DNA from: Diadema setosum
Lineage: Eukaryota; Echinodermata; Echinoidea; Diadematoida; Diadematidae
Assembly (NCBI GenBank): GCA_033980235.1
Contig: CM067059.1
Location: forward strand, 13,895,600-13,959,599
Direction: 5' to 3'
Length of the DNA: 64,000 nucleotides
This document shows positions 1-12,278 of the stretch, piece by piece. The stretch's first letter is position 1; every line of letters begins with the position of its first letter. The translations under genes and the position numbers were made by a program. The notes below the pieces were generated by a model. That model saw only the letters and a list, made by a program, of their open reading frames with translations. It did no database searches and was not told where the DNA came from.

Positions 1-92
1 AAAGTCAGATAGTAAAGGGGACTATCTACAAATAACATAAGGAAATATACATATATGCTGCTTTTGACGTGGTAGCACAAAATGAATCTAAC

Positions 93-185
93 CTCATTAT
101 TTTCCTCATCCACCTTGACGTTGGCATCAAGATAGTTCTGCATGGCAACAGTCAGCTGCTCATCAAAATCGTCTGTGGACAAAAC
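93..185 (-). CDS. ZFYVE26: ZFYVE26 coding exon 18 (DUF547-like end)
   Basis: 93 nt, phase 0-0, from TCTTCCAG to GAG|GTTAGA. It encodes VLSTDDFDEQLTVAMQNYLD, then ANVKVDEENNE, matching the DUF547 ending (Y.P.NLDEQL..A...YL). It is the last exon I can see before the left edge. Confidence 0.82.
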
Positions 186-3100
186 CTGGAAGAGATAACA
201 TCGAGGGCCAAGCATTATTGATCGGTTAAGATATGAAGACTGACAAATGAGAGAGAGAGGATGAAAAATACTCCCATCCAGCCACAAGACCAGGTGACCT
301 TGCAACAGATTTTTAGAATAAACGGTACTTACTATTGTGGTTGTTCAAAGTGCCTTTGTCTTTAAAGGCTGTACTACACACAAGAGTGTGGATGCATTAG
401 ATGTTCAACATGAACAGTTTTTTTCATGAAAACTGAACATGATTCTGACATAATTGGCCATTATTATCATCTTTGCATTGTTTGAAGCATCTAAATTTTT
501 CCATTTATGCAAGCTACAACCAATGAGTAACAACACCATGATACAGCACAATATACAAAATTTTTCATTATTGTACTAATTTTATTGGTGTATCAACTGT
601 GCCTTTTCACAAATGGAAGGACCCTCAAAATGGGGTGCAGTTAATGCAAGGTACCAGCAATTGTGCATCCACAAAAGCATTCTTTGTCTACAGGAGATTA
701 TTCTTATGGCATGCTCTGGTAGCAACATTAAGTGTAGAAGGTAGTTCTCTGGAACAGATAAAGAGGCAATGTCTCTTAAATGTTTAGAGGTTTGGAATCC
801 AAGTCATTTTCCAGTTCCAAGATTCTGAGTACTACATGGTGTACTTGCTCAAGGATCACAGCCTCAATAACTCACACTCTTTGAACACAGAATTTACTCT
901 GGGATAAAATGAAACACGACCTTTACACATAATTGATTACAAGCATTATGAGTACCCAATAATTATTTCCTTAAGAACCATCACTGATAAGCATTTCAAG
1001 GTTTGATGGTCTTGTGGTCATGGCGCCTGTCTAGCAATCAGGAAGTCACAGGTTCCAATCCAATACAAGTATGTATGTCCAAGATTTTTATCATGGCTAT
1101 CACTCTAAACATCGAATGATTAGCACCTAACTAATGAAAGACAATTTGTCAATCAGTTGCAATATCCTTTCTTCCACAAAATAAGTGGTTAAAATTCAGG
1201 AGTATGGTCTTAATAGGGCATACCTGCCAACATTTCAAGATGAAATATCTTACTCGTGGATTGCAAAAATCTAATTTTATATGCAAACTGAAGTTAAAAA
1301 TCTTACTTTCGGTCAAATCTTCAGAAAATACACATGAAAGGTATATCTAAATATTTTTTAAAAATCTGATTTCTCTGACAGAAAATCTAATTTTGCTATT
1401 TTTAACATAAAAAATCTTACTGAATCTGATAAAATCTTACTAGTTGGCAAGTATGATAGGGCAACCAATGCAAAACGACAAGTCTTCTGGTTGAATTCCA
1501 CTACTCACTCTCAGTCTTGGTGAAGACAACGAACCATTGCAGGAGACAAAGGTCACTCGGGGGTCTGGTGCCGGGATGTACTTCAACCAGGGGTCATCAT
1601 CCCCAAGGGCTGGAGGGAAAAGAATGTCAGGGCCTTTTTTCATATACTCTTTGTATTTATGACTTTCTTTAACCATTTTGGAACATTCTATTGTTTGTCA
1701 TGACAAAGTATAAAATATGTCTGTATAATATTTTTAAGACTCCATCTGTCTTCAGATGAAGGGTCAGCCTTTACAGGTGGGTTGTGAAGGGAAGACATTT
1801 TCCTGTGCAAGAATTTAATGCCTGTATTGAAGAAAACATCACTTATGTGATCAACATTTTACTGCAAAGGCACACACACACTCACACATAAATCTCTGTA
1901 CCAAGGTGAAAAAACCAACAAACAACCAATTATAATCATTGAAAGGAACAATCGAGAAAGACTGATTAATTGTGTCTTGTAAATTGTGATTGACGGCATG
2001 AATTCTGCTCTAGGACTTTTTCCCAATGATAGAAAATCATGTTTAATACTCTTAATTTTCTTTTTCTTCTTCTTTGGGCTATAATTCTGAAGTATTTGGT
2101 CATCTTTTGCCTAGGTTTTTATCTAATAATTAAAATGGGTCACAGAAGTTACTGGAAAGACTGAAGTCTGCCTCAATTCAATAGATGATGAGAACAGTTG
2201 TCTTGGAAACCGGTTTGGATCCATAAAGTGTATCAGATACAAATCTACAAGGGAAACTTTCTGCAGAACTTCTGCAGAAAGTCCACTAACAATGACAATG
2301 TGCTGTTTATCGAGATAACATGTTACATCATGTCACTATCACAAAACATACTGTACACAATGATGAATCCTACATTCTGTCAAAATGCGATATTCTCTTG
2401 AAATATTCTCGTGACACAAACTCAGACATACCATGAAGTCTATGTTGCAAGATCTCTCCATAGACTAAAGGCACAGGTAGGTTCGCTCGCAAAATGGTAA
2501 AGTGTAGGTCAAATGCACTGCATGGAGTAGGAAAGAACACATTTTGACAAGGAGATTTAGGCAGAGAGACAGACAGACAAGATAGATATGACAAAGCGAT
2601 GAATACATGACATTATGCAAGCATTTAAGCATACCTGTAATCTTGAAATGCACTCTGAAGTCATTGCGCACCTAGTAAGTCACGTCTAGTGATGATTGCA
2701 TTCTGGCATATCCTACATTTCTACATAAAATGCACTTATATGATATTCATGTCATTTCACTGAAGTCAGAGTCGAAAACAAGACATTTTCAAGAGCACGA
2801 TATGGCACATTCACCTCATGCCTGCTATCAATTTCATAGCAGCTACCACAAATCACTATGTAAACATGCATGAATTGAAGCATCACATTGGTTTTGAATA
2901 GATAAGGAGGGGATCTGTTAAAAAGTGAGCATGCTACAATCGACTGACCTGACCACCCCCATTTGCCCAACTTTGTATGCTCTGCTAGACAGGTAGACCA
3001 ATTGGGCTGTGACGCTTCCACTGTTGATTCCAGGGGGTGACAGCATCATCCCCGAGGGGCTTGTGATACCCCGCCCTAGGGAGAAGTGACGAGTTGGTCC

Positions 3101-6100
3101 CATTGAGAAGTTGCTCCCCTGCGTAAAAATAATACCAGCGATAGATGGTTGCCAACGATCAATAATCAAAGTTTGTATAGTGGAAATAATGGAATTAGTC
3201 GGCATTTACAGTGTCCAATTTCTACACTGGCTATTACAGGCACAGGGAGAGTAATCATACAGCAGCTTAAAGGAAAGGACTGTGAGAGTAACAATTGAAA
3301 AACACTATTCATTTTTCAATGAGTCACATTCTGGTCAGGTAGTGGACACAAAAACTCATTGTTAATCTCTGTTGTTTGTTTGCTGGATATTTCTCACAAC
3401 TTCAAATTACAGTATGGTAAATAATGAGCAAATTCAACATTTGCCTCATTAGAAACTGCCCTTTCGTTGTGCCACAAAAGTGAAAACACTTTGAATTTTC
3501 TTTATATTTTCTTAATATTGTTGTCCATAGTAATGTCATGAAGTGCAGTAGTCTCCTTATCCAGTGATGATGGTACCAAAACTTTAATTAATAACTTTTG
3601 ACTCAACTGCCTAATTTTCATCAAACTGTCACTGATGTGTTCTACGAATATTTTGCTGCTTTCACTCAATCCATATTTATATTTGGGATTTGCTTTCCTT
3701 TGATGAGTTTATAGAAATTGTTTCCTGTGCTCTGACCTGCTGTGTTGCGTGGTGCAGGGCTGCATGGGTCAACATCAGGTTGAGGAGGTTGGCAAAGAAA
3801 CACAGTCTGTCCTCGTTGCTCTGCAGCAGGTCCAAGTCTACGTGCATCAGCTCTCTCGTCGACATGAAGATGTCCCAGTACTCGGGGGCGGCCGCGGCTG
3901 TCGCAGCGCCACTGAGGTCAAGGGTCGCACTCAGTCCCTCACCGCTTGCATGTCCTGAACAACATGAACATGAACACGATAGGGGAAAGTACATTCATTA
4001 GGGATTTGGTACTTTGAGACTTGTGTATGCATGTATGCATGGTGTATTTTTGCTGACTTTAGGCATAAAGGGGGTAGTCATTAGTTGCAAATCCTTGTGG
4101 TACATGTTGCAAAGAAGTATGGCCACTGTGGCTCCAAAGAGGATGTCTTCAGGGGTGTATTCATCCATCAGAGCAGTCTACTCAGAGTCACAGTGTCACA
4201 AATGTCACAAATTTTCATCAATCATATGTGAATTACACACTGGGTGTGCCCATATTTAGGCTTGTATCTTAATATGCATGTGCAGTCACTCATTTAATCA
4301 TTTCTGGCCAGAACTATCATTAATCAAGTTTTTATTTCAGATTTCAAAGTCTTTACATGTACTGACCTTGCTGTGTGTACTAAATTTCAATGAAGATCGA
4401 TGAGAAAAACCACAGGATTGACCTGAATGTGTAATGTACTCTTCCCAATTTATTTTGAGGTTTACTCTTGATACTGCAACATTGTTATGTTTACTTTTGT
4501 TTCTCTTTTTTGCCCAAAGCTTGATGGAGTTTATTCTGGGTAGCCATGGATTTCACTCACTTGTCATGAGTGCCACCACCTTGTCGAGGAGCTCCGTCAC
4601 CACGGCAATGGGCGTCCTGACGGGGTGGGGCCACTCCCCGGACAAGCCCAGCTCATTCAGCACCAGGACGTGGCTCCCATGGGCACTTCCCGCTGCCTCT
4701 TTGGGTGGGGGAAGCGTTGCCGGGCGGGGCAGCATGGGAATGGTCCGGCAGCAACTTTGGATGATGATCTGCACCAGACTGAGTTTCAGCTCATCTGCCA
4801 CACCCTCCAACCTGAACACAGGAAGACAAACACATAAATCATCTGAAACTTATAAAAGAAAAGATCAGCTCTTCCAACACCTACATTAAAAAAATTGACT
4901 TTCACAGAGTAAAATCAAACAAACAAAATGGTACAAATTTTATCAAAGTCGGACATGAAATAAGACAGTTACAGAATGCAAATTTCTATGTTTTCTTCAA
5001 GAAATGATATCACTCACAAGCACATATTGTCGTACGCATGGCAGATTGTCATTAAGGTGCTTCCCTGCGCATGGCAGAATGTTGTTAACACTATGTGCAC
5101 TCCCACACCCTAAGAACAATCTGCCATGCGCAGGGAAGCACTGCAACAACAATCTCCCATGCTCACAACGATATGCCATATAAGCATCTACAACATACAT
5201 ACAAACTAACAAAGATATACCTAGCTTGTCATTAAGGCGCTTCCCTGTGCATGGCAGATTGTTGTTAACACACTTTCCTGCACATGGTTACCTACTGAAC
5301 AGTCTGTGATAAGTGTTTGGTCAAAAGTGTGCTTGATTATCATGTGCAGCACTCTTCCTTGATTGTAGATGACCAGGAACACAATTATTCCAGGGGCCAT
5401 CTACATTATGCTTGAGCACATGCATACACACAAAGGCAAAGCATGATGCTATTAACCTGATTAAAGTCAATGCCCTTGGAGATGGATGGTGAATTCAGCT
5501 TTTCTCTTTTATTAGCAAGCCTTAAATCTGCAACGTTAATGGTTATGGTGCCTCCCTTCAAGGTTGGACAATGACCAACAACTGTCTGACTCATGTGCAG
5601 AACAACATATTATTTTGCCTAATGGCCGCGTCATAGGATTAGCATCGCAGATCTAAAAGCTCACTATTATCACAATGAAGAGCAACCTCCCTTACTGCAT
5701 GGATCAGCCACAGGTTAACCCTGTGATCACCATCCATAATCAGTCTCTATGTGCAATGTCAATAGCACTTGGCGTTGGCGGTGATGAGAGGGGTTAAACG
5801 CCACCCACCTGACTGGAGGGATGTGGCTGGAGAACATGAGCCTCCCCATCAGCGTGCAGGGACTCTCCGCCAGGATGCTGAATGGATTCTGGCACTGGTC
5901 CTTCTCGACTCCCAGCTGCCGCTCACTCCCTGTACGAGTACACAGCAGACATGGACAGTTCACAGACAGGCAGTTAGACAGACAGACAGACAGACAAATT
6001 GATTATCATTTACCTGATCCAGCTCTATGCCACCTGGGGATTTTTTAATCATTATCCTCCTTAACTCACATAACTTAATATGCATTCAAATGACAGAAAA

Positions 6101-9100
6101 GAGCAGCACTCTTTTGTGGTCTCCTTGAGCTGTGTCTAAAATTTTTCCTAGCCTGCTCCCTCCATGAAGCCAAAACTAAACAAACAAAAACAGCAAGAGA
6201 AACAGAAAGTGAAGTAACAGCTCAATTGATTATATGATAGCTTACATTTGTTCTGCCATTTTAAGAGAAAAAAGTTGTAGGCCTTTTTAAGAGAAAAACT
6301 AAATATAGTCAATTCCCATCAAACTTCATAGCAAAATGTATTAAACAGAAAATACATTCTTGATCCTTCAGCACTATCTTTCCACAGCATTCTCTCTTGC
6401 TAACTTTAATGACATTTCACAAACAGTAACATTTTGACTGTCATGCAGTTGACAGGAATGCATCTGCCTGCTCCTATGATCACTATAGAACGTCAGCAGC
6501 ACAGTCCTTCAATTTTACAAAGGAGAAGTATGATTGCTCTCAACATTTGACCATGAGGATTGGCCTACAACCCCTTTGCATTACTGACATATTTCCTCAG
6601 TTATTTCTATCCTTCGCACAGTACCTGGTTGCCAGTCCCTGGCATCAACAGCCAGTGAGGCCAGGACACTGAGGTGGTTGTAGACAGTCAGGAGGTAGTT
6701 TGCAGGATTGATCGCCTGCTCGGATTTTCCTGCAGATGTGAGCTTGGGAAATGCCATCATGAAGCTGGGCAACACGTTCCTGTCCAGCGCCCTCAGGAGC
6801 TGCTGCACTGCACGGCAGATTTCCGACACCTTCTGGCGGGACTTCTCGGGCGTCTCGCTTCCCGACGAGCCCCGGGGGCCACGCTTGGGGCTGCTGGTGG
6901 CTGGCGGGGAGAAGTCTGATAAACCCGAGTCAATGTCGGCATGGAATGAGTGAAGGGCGGAGGACAGGAGTTGGATCCCTTGGCGGACTTCCAGGACAAA
7001 GTTGACATGAGAACGAAGAGTTGATGGGTCTAAGGGAGATATGGCCATAGTAAGGGCCTGTAGGGCAGAGCGCTGGAAGTACTCCAGCACGTTGGGTCTG
7101 ATGAGGGCTGTTGCGGTGGAGGAGACTGGGTTGATCAGGCTGTGCATCTGCTGCATGAACGCCTTCACACCAAGCAGGGTCTCCGTGGGACATCCCGCCT
7201 TGGGGCTGGATACATACTGCGAGGGGCTGGTCACCACAACATTGGGAGTGCTGGGAGACGGGGCGAGCAGGCCGGACTGAAGACGGCTGACAACCATGTC
7301 CAGAAGCTCGGTGCACGTTTTCCACGAGTGGCATCCCGTGCATGCCAGATCGAACACAACCATGGCGATCACGTTCACATTCTGGAGCTGCTGCCACAGC
7401 AACACATTGCCGCCGCTTTGGCTGGGGCTACTGCTGCTCGTGTTGCTGCCGCTCGCCGGCTGGGGCACGGGCAAGATGGGCAATGTTGCATGCATCAGGA
7501 GTTCGTCAATGATCTCGGTCATTGAGAAAGATGCGATGCCTGCCGCAGCCATAGAAGCGATGCCCCCGAGCCCACCCTTAAGTCCAGGAGTCTGTGTCTG
7601 AGGGCCAGACACCATGCTAGTACTGTCCACGGACTTGAGTCTCTTCACCGCTCTCTGCCAGTGGGATGCGAAATGCACCTCCGCCACTTCTTGCTTGTTT
7701 TCCATATCAAATATCTTGATAACCTGATTACACATAATGATGCGAGAAAAAAGACAGAAAACTAAAATGTGGGAAAGTTTATATAACACTGTGTTTTCTG
7801 AGTCAATATTAAAGGGGCCGTGAAGCCCAAATCAACCTATTTTTCAGGTTTAGGCCAACTTTATGTAATGTTTTGTGCTGATTTCGCATTTACAACTACT
7901 TTTTGATGATTCTGATGAATAAAAGAGTTATTTTGAGAGAATATACAGCTCTGGGAACGCCCCCTGAAAAAATGTCAAAAACACGCCCACGGCGCGCGTA
8001 AGTCCTCATACGTCATCTCAAGAACGATGCGAGTTCGAGCGCTAGCCGAGCAGACGCTACTCAGTTGTATTATAGCACGTAGTTCTGTTAGCGGATAGCA
8101 ACACAACTAGTGAGACCTCTAACTTGTTTAGCTATTCTTCTTATGAATAACCCTTGAGGCTTTAAATCGACAGTAGTATGGAAGAGAGCGCAAGTCACTC
8201 TTCCAGTTCAGATTCCGAACATCGACAGTCTTGCTGAATTTTATGACCAAATTCCAGTTATTCTGCCTACTCAACGTGCAGAAATAAGGCCCTAACGTTA
8301 CGGCTACAGTTTGAGCCAGAGCTCGAAAATGAGGTGGAAGATGAAGGTGCAGTCAGAGGTGAAGACGAGAATGAGCCAGAAGACATTGAGAGGAGGCTGG
8401 GCAACAGAGATTGGTAAGTCAAACTGTTGATTTTCATTTAATTGAAATTCTACTGTTTTTTCTGTAGTTCCCTAGTTACCAATTTGCCCCTTACCCGTAC
8501 TTTTGCGGCTTCGACGTGCATTACAGCCATTACCCAATCGGCCTGGGGAGCTGTGCGCGCTTGCCATAGCCGTGCACAATCACTGTCAGCCGAGCCTGGC
8601 CGCTCGGCAAGCTGGCCGCGCCATGCATGGCCGTTCTATCGATGTATTCGGGGTATTTAGCGTTGGCGTAGATTTATCGTTGTTTTTTTTTTTTTTTCAT
8701 GAGCTGGCCTAGGAACTCGTAACTGAATGAGCAGAATTTAGATTTGTTTCGCTCAGCAATCACATTTGCATAAGCTATGATGTTGATTTATGGTAATGGG
8801 CTGGACTCTGTATAAAAAGTAAACAACAACAACAACACATTTTTTATTGTGGACTATAGCCAATAGGGAATTATGTATTTATCGGGCTCCCACCAGCTCA
8901 GCCCCGGCGGTTTCCCCGATGCCGATGCATGTACAAACAACAGCTGCGCCTAATCTTGCAACGTGCAAGACGTGACTGCAGTGACTGCACAGTGACTGCA
9001 CTGGGATCGACATGCTGATGAATGATGATGTTTCATTTCATTAATTATCCCTGCTCTTTATCTGATCATAAAACCTAAATCTGAAATTTATGTGCATTCT

Positions 9101-12100
9101 TACAATGAACAGAATTTTAATCAGGCATTTTTAGGGCTGCCAACTCTCATGCATTGAGCGTTGAGCCGTTTGATAGACTCACTCATTTTGGTCCTTTCTC
9201 ACTCTTATTTCATTTGCATGCATTTCTATTGATCTCACTCATTTTGACTCCTGAATTATAGCATTGGCCTATGGGAGTCTCACTCTCAACTAGATAAGTT
9301 TCCAGTGTTGGCAACCCTGCATTTTATTGCTTGTCCTGAAAATCTTACAGCAGAATAGGCCCTACATGTAGCTGCATGTAGGCTACCTAGGTTCTAACAT
9401 TGTTAGATCTATCTATAACGTTATTAGAGTTTAGACCTCACATAGGGCTAGGCCCCCCTATGTGGAAATTCTTCTCTTTTTCTTCAACAATTGTAATATT
9501 TTAATCAATGTTTACGTCAACTAAAGAGACAAACTCTGATCATTCCAATTTCAGAGCAAAGTGTTAATTTTTTGTTTCATCTAGTACCATATCATCTAGT
9601 ATTATGATTTTGTTTTTACTTCATTTAAATTCATTGATTTACATACATCTTTTTCTTCAATGAGTATTTGATACTAGTGTATTTATACATGGGGGAGGGG
9701 GGAAGGATTGCAAATATTGGCCCGTGGTGCATGATAATGAATTTTGGCAAACTTGTAATATATTGCAAACCATGCCTCAATGACATAATATCTCGTGTAC
9801 ATTTCACACAAGAGGGATACTTAGTAGCTATACACACTTTTTTCAACCTTGCATAATAGCAGATGGGAACTTGGGAAAGAGGTCATATGTAATATGATAC
9901 TGGAAGTGTTCCTAAAAATACTTATTTTGAATCAAAAAAGTTATTTTTGTCACACATTTTTTATTTCAGAAAGCAAGCAATAATCCTCATTTCCTTGATC
10001 CCCCATTTCTGTCTTTTGTTCAGGTGCTCATGCAGTGGAGGATGTGTTGCCATGCCGATGGTCAAGGAGTCTGTGTGCTGCAAAGAAATCGCACGAGTGG
10101 TGGCAAAGATGGACTCTTTTGCTGGCGACGACTTGGATTGCATCACCATGCACCTAGGGTTCAAGACCATTTTTGCCTGGATGAATATGTATTACACTTA
10201 GAGACTGCATACTATCAGAATACAAACAACAATATGATGAAGATGCCAGAGGTGATGCCACAGACAACAAGTAAGTGTTTTTATGTTTTTGTTATTATTT
10301 TTTGTGTGTTTTATAAGAATTTTAGTTATACTGTAGTTTAGATTTGAAATATGCTTGAATATACCCAAGTTTGTTTGTGTGTGTGTGTTTTTTTTTTTGT
10401 GCCAAACTTTTAGGCCAAAAAAGTGAAAACCCATTCACAAGAAATAGTGTATAGGCCCTATGTTACATATGCAGCCTTTGACTGATATTTTCATGGATAC
10501 ACTGTACACAGATCTAGCATTGGTGTCTTGCTTAACATGTGAACAATTAAAAAATTATTGAATTAAGGGGAAGTTGTTAGGCCATTATCTAGCGTACGTT
10601 CACTACTGAGTATACATGTGTGGATTAAATGTATGCATGAGTACACATATGAGTAATTTGCACTGGCATAGGTGGGGTCACAGGACCGTGCCCCCCTTCC
10701 CCCTTGATCGGGGAGAAAAAAAAAAAAAAAAAAACTCTAATATGGACTTTCAGTGCGTGCCATATTTCATGAACTGATATTCAAAACTCTCCCTACCGTA
10801 GGGGGTGTATCCCCTCTCACACCCTCTCCCACTCGGTTGCCTTGGCCACCAACCCCCCCCCCCACCCTCCACCCCAGTTGAAAATTCACCACAGTGGCAA
10901 TATGAAAGCCTGATGTACATGTAATATGTTCATGCACTATATATCTCTACAGTCATCTAGAATCACATAAAGGCATATTTCCCACTATTGCTAATCAATA
11001 TCTGATGCACATTAAGGAAACATTGGGAAAGAAAAGGAAGCCATTTATCAAAGAAAATTTAACTTCTTTGATTTTTTAATTCTCTCCATTCTAAATTTCA
11101 AATTAAGTACATGTACTCTTTCTTTCCTTTCTGTACAGGAGAAACCGCCATGTTGCCTACCAACAGCTAGCGAGATGGCGTTGGAGAATTCCTTGGAAGA
11201 TCTGTGCGGTTACCACTGCCTTCATCTGCGGTTAACATGATCAGCAAATCATTTCCATCTAAGGAGTACAAGGGATTCCAGGTGTAAAACCCATAAAGAG
11301 ACTGACATTTACAGATTTTGACCTTGACCTTTGACTGCTGACTTTTGACCACTGACCCCCAAAGTTGCTATAATCACTGCCAGTCAGTATACATTCACAT
11401 ATACTAACTTCAGTGAAGATACCTTAATTGAAGCATTTGCAAGAAATAGAGAAAAACTAGAAATTTCTACATTTCAACTTGACCATTGACTTTTAATCTC
11501 ATGACCCATGTTGTCTGTTGAGAATCTTTATTTGGTAGTACATGCATACACTAAGTTTCAAGAAAATACCTCCAGGCATTGCATAGATATGGGGGGGGGG
11601 GGATAGAGAAATTTTGAACATTTGACCTTGACCGTTTGACCTTGAGCATGTGCACCTGAATGTTGACAGGCAAAACTTTGCCCATGCACTCAGTTATACA
11701 TTCCAAGTTTCATTAGGATTTGTACCTTAAACTGTTAGTTACGCTGTCCACAAAATTCATTACAGACGGACGGACACGTGAACTGACGAACGGACAACTT
11801 GAAAACACACAATGCTTCCGCACTACTTCGTGGCAGAGGCATAAACATCAATCAATCAATCAAGATAAATAAAATGTGTGATTACCCCAAGCACACAATT
11901 CTTCCCCAACTGAAGCCCTCTGTTTGATTTTTATATATGTTTCTGTGTTGAAAAAAAAAATAATCCATAGCACCATAATAGAACATAGTTTCTAAAAATA
12001 ACAAGTGAAAATGTTCACTTTTGAAGGAATGAATATGAGAAAAGAGTGAATTCTGAGTGAAATTAGAGTCAAATCGGAGTTATCTCTGAGGTCACTCCAC

Positions 12101-12241
12101 AAAAGTGGAAATACAAATTGTCACTCAAATTTCACTGTAAATTCATTTTTTTTTATTCAATCCTCCAAGAGTGCATATTTCTTGCTTGTTATTTTTTTAG
12201 AGAGTACATGTTCCATGAAACAAAATCATGCACAACCAATA

Positions 12242-12278
<37 letters not shown>

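Noticed and set aside
3690..4001. 103-codon plus-strand frame as a separate small gene
   Set aside because: It overlaps exon 14 in antisense and has no splice signals or family match. The minus strand encodes the DUF547 segment.
6674..7601. Plus-strand open frames opposite exon 11 (and others opposite exons 4, 8 and 14)
   Set aside because: They are antisense shadows of GC-richer ZFYVE26 exons. The minus-strand reading has conserved residues and splice sites.
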